Shown here: piece by piece, positions 8,282-16,722 of the stretch
Numbering within the stretch: position 1 is the first letter of the stretch
Layout of the letters: every line of letters starts with the position of its first letter
Source of the DNA: Oceanicaulis sp. MMSF_3324
GTDB taxonomy: Bacteria; Pseudomonadota; Alphaproteobacteria; Caulobacterales; Maricaulaceae
Direction: 5' to 3'
DNA: 64,000 nt
Assembly (NCBI RefSeq): GCF_030733545.1
Contig: NZ_JASHIU010000003.1
Coordinates: 186,001 to 250,000, forward strand
Translations under genes and position numbers: made by a program
Notes under the pieces: model-generated
The model's input: only the letters and a program-made list of their open reading frames with translations
Told to the model about the DNA's origin: nothing
Databases searched by the model: none

Positions 8282-9121
8282 ATGACGGAATACACCAGCT
8301 TCAAGGTCAGCCAGGACGGCCCCATCGCCCGGATCACCCTGAACCGGCCCGACAAGCGCAACACCATGACCCCGGCCTTCTGGGCGGAGCTGCCGCAAGC
8401 GGTGAACGCCCTGTCCGACGCCGGCGAAACCCGCGTTCTGATTCTCGATGCGGAAGGCCCGGTCTACACCGCCGGCATGGACATTTCGGTCTTTACGGAC
8501 GCCAATGCGCTGAAGACCGACACCGCCTCCCTGCGCGAAGCCTTCATGACGGCGGCGACGGCGTTGCAAGACAGCTTCACCGCGTTTGAAAAGGCCCGCT
8601 TCCCGGTCATCGCCGCGATCCAGGGGCCGTGCGTGGGCGGCGGCGTCGACATGATCTGCGCCGCGGACATGCGCTACGGGACCGATGACGCCTGGCTCAG
8701 GATCGAGGAAACCAATATCGGCATGTTCGCCGATGTGGGCACGCTGCAGCGCCTGCCCGGCCTGATCCCCGAAGGCGTGGCCCGTGAGCTGGCCTATACC
8801 GGCGAAACCCTGAGCGCGGATCGCGCCGAACGGCTGGGTCTCTACAACGCCGTACTGCCTGATGGTGAAGCGCTCAAAGCGCATGTGGATCGGATCGCCC
8901 ACTCCATCGCCCAAAAGGCGCCCTTGACGATCTCGGGCATCAAGCGCTCCTTCCTCTATGCACGCGACCACACGGTGTCCGACAGTCTGGAGCACGCCAT
9001 GACGCTTCAGGCCTCCTTGTGGAGCCCCGAAGACATCATGGAGGCCATGACGGCGCGCGGCGAAAAGCGCGAGGGTGAGTTCAAGGCGTTGACCCCGGTC
9101 AAGCGCATGGGACAATCCTAG
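8282..9121 (+). CDS. Crotonase, probable delta3,5-delta2,4-dienoyl-CoA isomerase
   Basis: A 279-residue crotonase. Its closest recognisable pattern is the eukaryotic ECH1 isomerase, which moves double bonds in 3,5-dienoyl-CoA during unsaturated fatty-acid oxidation. The three acidic residues of that enzyme appear in the expected places: Asp129 in AADMRY, Glu143 in RIEETNIG and Asp151 in FADVGTLQRLP. VYTAGMDIS and GPCVGGGVD form the oxyanion hole. The ATG at 8282 has GGAGGAGA just upstream. It lies 31 bases before the patatin gene, so the two may be co-transcribed as a lipid-handling pair. Ordinary enoyl-CoA hydratase is the alternative. Confidence 0.85.
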   Translation: MTEYTSFKVSQDGPIARITLNRPDKRNTMTPAFWAELPQAVNALSDAGETRVLILDAEGPVYTAGMDISVFTDANALKTDTASLREAFMTAATALQDSFTAFEKARFPVIAAIQGPCVGGGVDMICAADMRYGTDDAWLRIEETNIGMFADVGTLQRLPGLIPEGVARELAYTGETLSADRAERLGLYNAVLPDGEALKAHVDRIAHSIAQKAPLTISGIKRSFLYARDHTVSDSLEHAMTLQASLWSPEDIMEAMTARGEKREGEFKALTPVKRMGQS

Positions 9122-9151
9122 AAGAGAGGTGCTGCATCCAAAGGACAGGTC

Positions 9152-10876
9152 ATGAACCTGGGACTGAGCATTCTGCCGTTTTTCAATCGGGTCGAAAAAG
9201 CCGCGCTCCGTGCTGTGGAGGCGGAAGTGGAATGGTTCTGTCTGCCTGCGGGCCAGACCCTGTTCGAAGAGGGCGAGGTCGCCGATTCCTTCTATCTCGT
9301 CCGCTCGGGCGCCCTGGCCGCGTTCCGGCGCGGGGCCGATGCGCGCCCCGAACTGGTCGGCCATATCCGTGCGGGCGAACCCATCGGTGAAATGGCGCTG
9401 GTCGAGGACCGGCCCCATTCCGCCAGCGTTTACGCCCTGCGTGATTCAGAGCTTGTCAGACTGCCCAAGGCGGCGTTCGACAAGCTGACCAACAAGCATG
9501 CCTCGCTGATGCGCGAGCTGAGCAAGATGATGCTGTCGCGGATCCGGGCGGGGGAATCCTATCGCCGGTCCGAACCGCGGGTCTTCGCGCTCATCTCCAC
9601 CTCCCCGACCATTGATCTGGAATACCGCAGCGGCAAGCTCAGAAGCGCGCTCAAGGAGATGGGAGTCTCCTCGATCGCCTGCGGGGAGGAATGCTCGGAC
9701 TGGCCGGGCCCGCGCCTGGACAAGCTCGAGGCCGAGCATGACATCGTCATCCTGCAGGCCCGGCTGGGCGATTCCAACTGGGCGCGGCGCGCCATGGCCC
9801 GCGCGGACCGCATCTGGATGATGGCCCGCGCTGATGCGCGCCCCTCCATTCCGCTCATGCCCGAAGACCCTTCGCCCGCCGCCCGGCTGAAGCTGATCGA
9901 CATGGTGATGGTTCACAATGAAGGCGTCCGCCAGGCGGCAAACCCGTCTGAATGGATCGCCGCGGCCGATGCGGCGCGCTGTTTTCACTGGCGTCAGCAC
10001 AATGCCAGCGATGTGCGCCACATGGCGCGGACCATGTCCGGCAAATCGGTCGGGCTGGTGCTGTCCGGCGGCGGCTCGCGCGCCTATGCGCATGTGGGTG
10101 CGATCCGCGCTTTCCGGGAAGCCGGTGTGGAATTTGATTTCTATGGCGGCGCGTCCATGGGCGGCATCATCGCCGCAGGCGCGGCCATGGGCTGGGACAT
10201 GGACGAGCTTGAGGACCGCATGCGCCGGGCGTTTGTGGCGTCCAACCCGTTGAGCGACTGGGTGATGCCGGTGGTCAGCCTGACCAAGGGCAAGCGCGTG
10301 GACCGGCGGCTGAACGAGCATTTCGGCGAGGTGGACATTTCCGAGCTGCCCCGCCCCTTCTTCTGCGTCTCCTCCAACCTGTCCACGGGCGCGACCCGCA
10401 TTCACCGCACGGGACAGCTGTCACGGGCCTTGCGCGCCTCGATCTCCATTCCCGGGCTGTTGCCGCCCATTGTGGACGGGGATGACGTGCTGGTGGATGG
10501 CGCCGTGTTCAACAATTTCCCGATCCAGGAACTCAAGGCCTATCACCGCGGGGTGAATGTGGGCTGTGACGTGACGCGCAATAATGCGATCAATCCGGAC
10601 GATTTCCGCGATGTGCCCAGCTTCACCGGCTGGGTGGCGCGCCATGGCCTGTCCGACCCGCCGCCCATCGCCAGCCTGCTGATGCGAGCCGCGACGGTGG
10701 GCACGCTCGAACAGCATTCGATCACCCGCCGGGCGGCGGACATCCTGGTCCTGCCCGAGCTCGATCTCGACATGCGCGAATGGAAGCGCTTCGACGAAGC
10801 GGTGGAGGCCGGCTACACCAGCGCCAAGCGCCTGATGGAGGAGATGCCGAACGCCCTGGCGCGCCGGTTCGGCTAA
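9152..10876 (+). CDS. Patatin-like phospholipase with N-terminal cyclic-nucleotide-binding domain
   Basis: A 574-residue predicted esterase/phospholipase of the NTE (neuropathy target esterase) type. Residues about 10-130 form a cNMP-binding domain (FEEGEVADSFYLVRSGALA, GEPIGEMALVEDRPHSASVYA). A middle linker of about 160 residues follows. The patatin domain from about residue 298 has the glycine-rich GGGSR loop (306-310), nucleophile Ser335 in GASMG, and the dyad Asp449 in VDGAVFNNFP. All catalytic elements are present. AGGACAGGT precedes the start. It is probably membrane-associated and may be controlled by a cyclic nucleotide, although the phosphate-binding cassette is not canonical. Confidence 0.9.
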   Translation: MNLGLSILPFFNRVEKAALRAVEAEVEWFCLPAGQTLFEEGEVADSFYLVRSGALAAFRRGADARPELVGHIRAGEPIGEMALVEDRPHSASVYALRDSELVRLPKAAFDKLTNKHASLMRELSKMMLSRIRAGESYRRSEPRVFALISTSPTIDLEYRSGKLRSALKEMGVSSIACGEECSDWPGPRLDKLEAEHDIVILQARLGDSNWARRAMARADRIWMMARADARPSIPLMPEDPSPAARLKLIDMVMVHNEGVRQAANPSEWIAAADAARCFHWRQHNASDVRHMARTMSGKSVGLVLSGGGSRAYAHVGAIRAFREAGVEFDFYGGASMGGIIAAGAAMGWDMDELEDRMRRAFVASNPLSDWVMPVVSLTKGKRVDRRLNEHFGEVDISELPRPFFCVSSNLSTGATRIHRTGQLSRALRASISIPGLLPPIVDGDDVLVDGAVFNNFPIQELKAYHRGVNVGCDVTRNNAINPDDFRDVPSFTGWVARHGLSDPPPIASLLMRAATVGTLEQHSITRRAADILVLPELDLDMREWKRFDEAVEAGYTSAKRLMEEMPNALARRFG

Positions 10877-10963
10877 CCGTCTTGCGTGCTGCAGCGCAAT
10901 GAAACCGGATCGCCCCTTGCCGCGTTCCAGTGTCAGGTTTCAAGCAAGCAACAGGAGCGCGCA

Positions 10964-11791
10964 ATGACCGAGCGGACCCAAGCCAATGGCGCTGATATCC
11001 CGAAATTGGGCTTCGGCACCTGGAAACTCGAGGGTGAAGACGCAACGCGCGGCGTGACCACGGCGCTCAAGACCGGCTATCGCCATATCGATACGGCTCA
11101 GGCCTATGACAACGAGGCCGAAGTGGGCGACGGCCTGAAGCAATCAGGCCTCAAGCGCGACGAGATTTTCCTGACCACGAAGGTCTGGCGGGACAATTTC
11201 CGCGATGGAGACCTTCAGAAATCCGTCGCTGAAAGCCTCGACAAGCTTAAGACCGACTATGTCGACCTCTTGCTGCTGCACTGGCCGGTGCCGGAAGTGC
11301 CGATTCAGGAGACGATGAAAGCGCTCAACGAGCTCAAGGATGAGGGACGCGTCAAACATATCGGCGTTTCCAACTTCACTGTGGACCTGGTTGATGAGGC
11401 GCGCGCCCACTCCAACGCGCCACTGGCGGTCAACCAGGTCGAATACCATCCCTATCTCGATCAGAACGCCGTTCTGAGCGCCTGCCGAGCGGCCGGCATG
11501 GCCATGACGGCCTACTCGCCGATCGCCCAGGGCAAGGTGTTTGACGATGAGGTCATCACCGACATCGCCAAAAAGCACGATGTGTCCCCGGCCCAGGTCG
11601 TCCTGCGCTGGCTGGTTGATCAGGAGAGCGTGGTCGCCATTCCGCGCAGCTCCAGCGATGATCACATCAAATCCAATTTCGAGATCGCCGGAATCACGTT
11701 GAGCGAAGAGGATACCGGCCGCATCAACGCCCTCAGGAGTTCTGAAGGTCGTCTGATCGATCCCGACTGGGCGCCCGACTGGGACAAGTAG
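10964..11791 (+). CDS. Aldo/keto reductase
   Basis: A 275-residue NADPH-dependent aldo/keto reductase of the 2,5-diketo-D-gluconate reductase group. The catalytic tetrad is complete: Asp43 and Tyr48 in HIDTAQAYDNE, Lys73 in TTKVW and His106 in LLLLHWP. IGVSNF, NQVEYHPYL and the cofactor motif AIPRSSSDDHIKSN are all present. The ATG at 10964 has ACAGGAG in front; the frame upstream to 10886 is unrelated. A strong terminator follows. The natural substrate cannot be read from sequence, but small aldehydes or methylglyoxal are usual for this group. Confidence 0.92.
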   Translation: MTERTQANGADIPKLGFGTWKLEGEDATRGVTTALKTGYRHIDTAQAYDNEAEVGDGLKQSGLKRDEIFLTTKVWRDNFRDGDLQKSVAESLDKLKTDYVDLLLLHWPVPEVPIQETMKALNELKDEGRVKHIGVSNFTVDLVDEARAHSNAPLAVNQVEYHPYLDQNAVLSACRAAGMAMTAYSPIAQGKVFDDEVITDIAKKHDVSPAQVVLRWLVDQESVVAIPRSSSDDHIKSNFEIAGITLSEEDTGRINALRSSEGRLIDPDWAPDWDK

Positions 11792-11810
11792 GCTCAGCCG
11801 AGCCGTATGC

Positions 11811-11845
11811 AAAAAACCCCGCGCCAATGGCGCGGGGTTTTTCTT
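11811..11845. terminator. Bidirectional intrinsic terminator between aldo/keto reductase and DUF1311 genes
   Basis: A 9-bp perfect stem (CCCCGCGCC / GGCGCGGGG) with a 3-nt loop has six As on its left and TTTTTTCTT on its right. It can therefore end both the plus-strand aldo/keto reductase transcript and the minus-strand gene whose stop overlaps its right edge. Confidence 0.9.
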
Positions 11846-12314
11846 AGAGCGAGGCGTTCATCAGCTGGTCTTCAAGCTGCAGCGCGCGCACCGCCGTGAT
11901 CTGATTGATGCAATAGGCGTGGGAAATGCCGCTCATGGAGCCGCCCGCATAGGCCATCGCACGCTGGTCGCATTCCGCATCCCGAAACTGGATCCACACA
12001 CGCTGAACCTGCTGGGTGGCGTCTCGCTGCTGTTGCAGGCCATTGGCTTGCATGGTTGCGCGCAAGTCGCCGTAAGCCGCATTCAATCGAGCGTCCCAGA
12101 TGGCGGCTTCGCGCCGCGCGCAAGCGATCATGCCCTGGGTCGTGTACCCGTCCTCGCTTTCGTCTTCGCACATCCTGCTGATTTCATTGATGCAAGAAGC
12201 CGGCGTTTCCGTTGAATCGATGCAGTTCTGCAAGATCGCAACGTCGTTATTGACCGGCGCCGTCGGCTTGGCCGCCTGGCTGACAAGCGCGAGCGAGAAC
12301 AGTTCGATGAGCAT
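11844..12314 (-). CDS. Exported DUF1311/LprI-like protein
   Basis: A 156-residue protein with a short signal-peptide-like start and a C-terminal DUF1311 (lysozyme-inhibitor LprI-type) domain. The domain's pattern is clear: C-A-R-x-E-A-x-x-W-D-x-x-L-N-x-x-Y near residues 66-80, QRVWIQFRDAECDQ near 105, and a last cysteine in YCINQITAVRALQLED. Six cysteines in all suggest disulphides in the periplasm. A GGGGGTG Shine-Dalgarno precedes the start, and a perfect 12-bp palindrome lies ten bases further up. Lysozyme inhibition is known only for some relatives, so the role is open. Confidence 0.78.
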   Translation of the reverse strand: MLIELFSLALVSQAAKPTAPVNNDVAILQNCIDSTETPASCINEISRMCEDESEDGYTTQGMIACARREAAIWDARLNAAYGDLRATMQANGLQQQRDATQQVQRVWIQFRDAECDQRAMAYAGGSMSGISHAYCINQITAVRALQLEDQLMNASL

Positions 12315-12322
12315 TTACACCC

Positions 12323-12334
12323 CCATTGCAATGG
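12323..12334. promoter_or_regulatory. 12-bp palindrome upstream of the DUF1311 gene
   Basis: CCATTGCAATGG is a perfect palindrome ending just upstream of the Shine-Dalgarno of the DUF1311 gene. It could be an operator or a chance event. The rest of 12335-12551 holds no gene I can support. Confidence 0.25.
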
Positions 12335-12551
12335 CCCTTTGTGCATGGGCTTTGCGCCAGCCTACGCACCGAAAACGCATTGAACCCCAAAAGGGTTAAA
12401 AGGTTCGCACAACTCACGGGCGAAGCGCCCCAACAGCGCCCGCGCTCGCTGCGTAATGTGAATCCCGCCACAGCGGTCTCGCCCGCTCCCAGGGCACGGA
12501 GCATGGCCGGAAAGGCATATCCCGATCAGGCGAATAGCGCTCCGGAGACTG

Positions 12552-13295
12552 TCAGCCTTCAGGCGACCAGAAAGGATGGCCCAGTGTCTGATTGCGCATG
12601 GTGTGATCATCCTGATTGCCATAGGCGGGAAACCCGCCCGCATCCTTGAGCAGGCGGGCCGCATGCATCAGGTTCCAGCTCAGAATGGTCGCGTTCTTCT
12701 GGGTGAAGGCGTTCTGCCGGCCCGCTTGCGTGCCGTCTTCCCCCGCATCGCCATAGCTCAATCCCGGACCGATCTCGCCGATCCAGCCGGCATCGGCCTG
12801 GGGCGGAATGGTGTAGCCGATATGGGAGAGCGCGTATTGCAGCGTCATGGCGGTATGCTTGACCCCATCCTCATTGCCGGTGATCACGCAGCCGCCCGTC
12901 TTGCCGTAATAGACAAACTGGCCGTTCTCCTGTCGCTGGCCGGATTGGGCGTAAAGCCGTTCGATCAGAACCCGTGCGACCGAGCTTTCCTCGCCCAGCC
13001 AGAGCGGCGTGCCGATCACCAGAATATCCGCCGCCTTCACCTGCCTCCAGATTTTCGGCCAGTCATCGCGGTCCCAGCCCTGTTCAGTCATATCCGGCTG
13101 GACGCCGAAGGCGATCTGGTGATCCACAAGACGAACCGTCTCAACGCTGACGCCCTGCCCTGTCATGATCGTACGACACACATCCATCAGATCATCGGTG
13201 TGTGACGCTTCGGGGGACCGTTTGAGCGTGCAGTTGATAAAGAGCGCCTTGAGATCGTCATACCGGGCGGGCGGGGAGCTTTGGGTGTCGGCCAT
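12552..13295 (-). CDS. Flavodoxin-family NADPH-dependent FMN reductase
   Basis: A 247-residue flavodoxin-fold protein. The FMN phosphate loop is ALFINCTLKRSPEASHTDDLM, and KAADILVIGTPLWLGEESSVARVLIERL near residues 88-115 is the second flavin loop and dimer helix typical of WrbA/IsiF-like FMN reductases. VYYGKTGGCVITGNEDG near 128 fits the third flavin contact. It is distinct from the other flavodoxin-fold gene at 4399-4983. It lies between liuA and the DUF1311 gene. The electron acceptor is unknown. Confidence 0.82.
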   Translation of the reverse strand: MADTQSSPPARYDDLKALFINCTLKRSPEASHTDDLMDVCRTIMTGQGVSVETVRLVDHQIAFGVQPDMTEQGWDRDDWPKIWRQVKAADILVIGTPLWLGEESSVARVLIERLYAQSGQRQENGQFVYYGKTGGCVITGNEDGVKHTAMTLQYALSHIGYTIPPQADAGWIGEIGPGLSYGDAGEDGTQAGRQNAFTQKNATILSWNLMHAARLLKDAGGFPAYGNQDDHTMRNQTLGHPFWSPEG

Positions 13296-13319
13296 CAGGT
13301 TTCTCTCATTGCAAAGAAA

Positions 13320-13347
13320 AAAGGCCCGCGCCGGAGCGCGGGCCTTT
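13320..13347 (-). terminator. Intrinsic terminator, second after liuA
   Basis: A 12-bp perfect stem (AAAGGCCCGCGC / GCGCGGGCCTTT) with a CGGA loop is followed on the minus strand by TTTTCTTTGC. It is a textbook terminator for transcription coming from higher coordinates, but it lies about 180 bases past the liuA stop and after a first terminator at 13480-13507. Confidence 0.85.
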
Positions 13348-13479
13348 CAAGTCCGGGGGAACGTCGTTGCTTCGACACCCTAACAACGCATCGCCGACCG
13401 TTTCGTTGCATCATGGACTCAAAACGCCTCACAGCGTCTGGCAGGCTTCAACAGCCGCCCCTATGCCCCAAAACAGGAA
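13348..13479. other. Gene-free island between two terminators
   Basis: These 132 bases lie between two minus-strand terminators and contain no supported reading frame. They may be only the spacer after liuA. They could also hold a short non-coding RNA that ends at the 13320-13347 terminator. No clear promoter is visible, so this is only a flag. Confidence 0.25.
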
Positions 13480-13507
13480 CGGCCCGCCTGAGGGATCAGA
13501 CGGGCCG
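13480..13507 (-). terminator. Hairpin directly after liuA
   Basis: A 7-bp perfect stem (CGGCCCG / CGGGCCG) with a 14-nt loop lies 23 bases past the liuA stop. On the minus strand TCCTGTTTTGGGG follows. It is a moderate intrinsic terminator. Confidence 0.6.
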
Positions 13508-13530
13508 CTCTGACTAAAGTGCCGGGTCGC

Positions 13531-14703
13531 TTAGCGCGTCGCGTTGAACAGCTCGCGGCCAATCAGCATGCGGCGAACCTCGCTGGTGCCGGCGCCGATC
13601 TCGTAGAGCTTGGCGTCACGGAGCAGGCGGCCCGTCGGGTACTCATTGATATAGCCATTGCCGCCCAGGATCTGGATGGCGTCCAGCGCACACTGGGTAG
13701 CCGCCTCGGCGGCGAACAGGATCACGCCGGCTGCGTCCTGGCGCGTGGTCTTGCCCGCATCACAGGCTTGCGCCACGGCGTATACATAGGCGCGAGACGC
13801 GTTCATGCGGGTGTACATGTCGGCGATCTTGCCCTGGATCAGTTGGAACTCGCCGATCGGCTGGCCGAACTGCTTGCGCTCGTGCACGTACGGCATCACC
13901 ACATCCATGGCGGCCTGCATGATGCCGACCGGACCGGACGCCAGCACGGCGCGCTCATAATCGAGCCCGCTCATCAGCACACGAACGCCGCCGCCGACCT
14001 GGCCGAGCACATTCTCTTCGGGCACTTCACAGTCTTCAAAGACCAGCTCGCCGGTTTCAGAACCGCGCATGCCCAGCTTGTCGAGCTTCTGGGCGATGGA
14101 GAAGCCCTTCATCCCCTTCTCGATCAGGAAGGCGGTGATGCCTTTGGAACCCGCTTCGGGATCGGTCTTGGCGTAGACCACCAGGGTGTCCGCGCTCGGA
14201 CCATTGGTGATCCACATCTTGTTGCCGTTGAGGACGTAGTGATCGCCCTTTTTCACGGCTTTCAGACGCATGGACACGACATCGGAACCCGCGCCGGGTT
14301 CGGACATGGCCAGCGCGCCCACATGCTCGCCGGAGATCAGCTTGGGCAGGTATTTGCGCTTCTGCTCTTCGGTCCCGTTCAGACGGATCTGGTTGACGCA
14401 CAGATTGGAGTGCGCGCCATAGCTCAGGCCTACCGAGGCGCTGGCGCGGGAGATCTCTTCCATGGCGATGCAGTGTTCCACATAGCCCAGCCCGGAACCG
14501 CCATACTCTTCCTCGACGGTCAGGCCCAGAAGGCCCAGTTCACCCATCTTGGTCCAGAGATCTGCAGGGAACTCGTCCTTCGCGTCGATCTCGGCGGCGC
14601 GCGGAGCGATATGATCGGACGCGAACGACTGCACGGTATCGCGCAGCATGTCCGCGGTGTCGCCGAGCGGGAACTCGAGCGAGGGATACTGGTTCGAAAT
14701 CAT
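13531..14703 (-). CDS. liuA: Isovaleryl-CoA dehydrogenase
   Basis: This 390-residue FAD acyl-CoA dehydrogenase oxidises isovaleryl-CoA to 3-methylcrotonyl-CoA, the first CoA-ester step of leucine degradation. Two features separate it from other family members. The catalytic glutamate is at the IVD position (Glu250 in [13 protein letters not shown]). The usual acyl-CoA dehydrogenase glutamate near residue 370 is replaced in [10 protein letters not shown], as in [14 protein letters not shown] and KMWITNGP are flavin/substrate loops. The start at 14703 gives standard length. It lies 70 bases after spmX on the same strand. Confidence 0.93.
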   Translation of the reverse strand: MISNQYPSLEFPLGDTADMLRDTVQSFASDHIAPRAAEIDAKDEFPADLWTKMGELGLLGLTVEEEYGGSGLGYVEHCIAMEEISRASASVGLSYGAHSNLCVNQIRLNGTEEQKRKYLPKLISGEHVGALAMSEPGAGSDVVSMRLKAVKKGDHYVLNGNKMWITNGPSADTLVVYAKTDPEAGSKGITAFLIEKGMKGFSIAQKLDKLGMRGSETGELVFEDCEVPEENVLGQVGGGVRVLMSGLDYERAVLASGPVGIMQAAMDVVMPYVHERKQFGQPIGEFQLIQGKIADMYTRMNASRAYVYAVAQACDAGKTTRQDAAGVILFAAEAATQCALDAIQILGGNGYINEYPTGRLLRDAKLYEIGAGTSEVRRMLIGRELFNATR

Positions 14704-14773
14704 AGACGGCCAGATACCACGCGCGTCGGGCGCGTCAAGTTCGCACAAATCTCGCCAAAAACAGTCCTGCCCG

Positions 14774-16654
14774 CTACTTCTCGTTGCGGCGACCAATGAT
14801 GAACCAGGCCGAAGCCGCGCTCAGGAGCACGCCGGCGCCGAACACCGTGGGCCCAAGCGGCGAGTAGGCCAGCCCCAGCTCCATATAGGCGTCCATGTTC
14901 GCCGCGATATCCCAGCCGCCCAGGCCGACCATGACGCCGCCCAGAGCCAGCGAGGAAATGAACATGATATCCCCGCCCCGGCGTTGTGACGGCTCGGGAT
15001 CGTCCAGACCCGCGGTTTCACCGCCCGTCACCACAGCCGGGTCGAGCACCTCGATATCCTCATGAATATCCGAATGCGGCTCGTCCACATCCTTGTCCGG
15101 ATGATCCGGGCCCTCGATATCCCCGGACAGGCCCGGCGCGGACGCCGGCGCCAGCGCCGGATGCGGCGGCGCGGAGAACACCTGAAGGCCTGAAGGCTTG
15201 GCGTCTTCGGTGATGGCCGCGTCCGTACCCTCTTCGGCGTCCTCGGACACCTCGACGGAAAGCGCATTGTCCTTGTCAGCGAGCTCGGCCGGACGCCCGC
15301 TCACTTCGGTATCAGCCGAAGCGGCCTGCGGCAGAGATTCAGGCGCAATCGGCGTCACCTTGATGCTCGACACCTGAAGAGCGCTCTGCAGCGGGCTCAA
15401 CGGCACTGACGGCGCGCTGAACAGGCTTGATGAAGCCGGGTTCGGACGAACTTGAGGTTCGGGCGCGTCGTCAACCGGATTGGAGGCGCGCGGCGATTCC
15501 AGGCCCACATGAGCGGTCGACAGGAAGCTGTAGCCCAGCTGGGTCGTCTCTTCAGCGGTCTCGACCGGCGCGGCGGCGATGCTGGCGGACACCTGCTTGG
15601 CCATGCGGGCCATGACTTCGGTAATCGCCGCGTCCTGGGCCGCCTTGACCGCTTCGGATTTGGTGTCGTCTTCCTCGTCCGTCGCAGCCAGGGCCGTCGG
15701 TTCTTCAGGCGTCACTTCGACCTGGGCCGACTCTGCACTCGGCTCTGCGGCGTCTTCGTCATCGGCTTCCGTCGCCGCTTCAACAGCGTCTTCAGGGCCC
15801 TCAGCAGCGTCGTCAGCCTCTGCAACAGTGTCGGCACCACCCTCTGCATCCGTGGAGATAGCGTCCGCGCTCGGCTCGGGCGCCTCAACCGGCTCGGCGG
15901 CAGGCTCGATTTCCTCCAGAGCCAGCCGCTCGACCGGAAGCGCAGCGTCGTCCTCGTCAGGCAGCTCGAAGGCGATATCAAGCTCGACCAGTGCGGGCGT
16001 ATCAGCCTCCGGTTCCGAAGGGCCCTCGTCAGCCGCGACCGGCTCACCCTCGGCTTCGGCCTGGGGCTCCTCAACAACAGCCGTCTCGACCTCCGCCTCA
16101 ACGGCGACAGGCGCAGGCTCGCTTGCCGTTTCAGGCTCAGTAACGGGTTCAGGCGCGGCCTTCACCGGTGTTGCCGGCGTATCAATGACGGCGGCGCTGT
16201 CTTCAAGCCCAATCAGATAGAGCGCTTTTTCAGCCGCCCGGCGCGACACCAGACGATCAGACACCACCAGGCGTCCGTCCTGTTCAGCGCGAACCCAGGT
16301 CTCGATGGCGGCGGCCGCTTCGCGGTGACGACCATCGCGCGCCAGACGCGCCACGTCAGACACCTTGAACGCTCGCAGGCCAACCGACAGGGCGAACGAG
16401 ACCAGGGCGTCGCGCATGGGCGCGGCCATCTCGGCGCCGACGCTGGCGTCCAGCGTCTGCTCGGCCCGCATCACGTCGTAGATCAGCAGGAGTTCTGCGT
16501 CTTCGGGCTTGAGCGCCACGCCTTCCTTCGCAGCAGCGGTGTGGCCATAGCCCACCACCCAGCGTTTGCCACGCCGTTCGGCCGTTGCCAGGAAAGGCTC
16601 GTGAGCCTTGATCAGGTCGCGCGCGGCGCGGGTCGATTTCAAACGCGGTGTCAT
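14774..16654 (-). CDS. spmX: SpmX-like polar scaffold: muramidase-fold domain, long acidic linker, two C-terminal membrane helices
   Basis: A 626-residue protein with the architecture of Caulobacter SpmX, the stalk-pole protein that recruits and activates the DivJ histidine kinase. Residues 1-150 are a T4-lysozyme-like (GH24) domain with Glu19 (KAHEPF), VGYGHT, and the family ending [12 protein letters not shown]. There is no signal peptide. Residues about 155-555 are a low-complexity acidic linker very rich in E, D, A, P and V. Two hydrophobic helices (about 563-582 and 601-619) end the protein. This places the lysozyme-like domain in the cytoplasm as a docking module, as known for SpmX. The linker is longer than in C. 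crescentus SpmX (about 430 residues in total, from memory). A phage lysozyme is excluded by the linker and helices. Confidence 0.88.
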   Translation of the reverse strand: MTPRLKSTRAARDLIKAHEPFLATAERRGKRWVVGYGHTAAAKEGVALKPEDAELLLIYDVMRAEQTLDASVGAEMAAPMRDALVSFALSVGLRAFKVSDVARLARDGRHREAAAAIETWVRAEQDGRLVVSDRLVSRRAAEKALYLIGLEDSAAVIDTPATPVKAAPEPVTEPETASEPAPVAVEAEVETAVVEEPQAEAEGEPVAADEGPSEPEADTPALVELDIAFELPDEDDAALPVERLALEEIEPAAEPVEAPEPSADAISTDAEGGADTVAEADDAAEGPEDAVEAATEADDEDAAEPSAESAQVEVTPEEPTALAATDEEDDTKSEAVKAAQDAAITEVMARMAKQVSASIAAAPVETAEETTQLGYSFLSTAHVGLESPRASNPVDDAPEPQVRPNPASSSLFSAPSVPLSPLQSALQVSSIKVTPIAPESLPQAASADTEVSGRPAELADKDNALSVEVSEDAEEGTDAAITEDAKPSGLQVFSAPPHPALAPASAPGLSGDIEGPDHPDKDVDEPHSDIHEDIEVLDPAVVTGGETAGLDDPEPSQRRGGDIMFISSLALGGVMVGLGGWDIAANMDAYMELGLAYSPLGPTVFGAGVLLSAASAWFIIGRRNEK

Positions 16655-16722
16655 CGCTGTCCCGTTTCGAAACGGTTGGGTCTTAGGTTAAGAACCGCGA
16701 TGCAAACTCAGGACCGTCCGGG

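Noticed and set aside
14774-16654. First read as a phage endolysin or prophage remnant
   Set aside because: The long acidic linker, two C-terminal helices, lack of phage neighbours and the domain end [12 protein letters not shown] fit SpmX instead.
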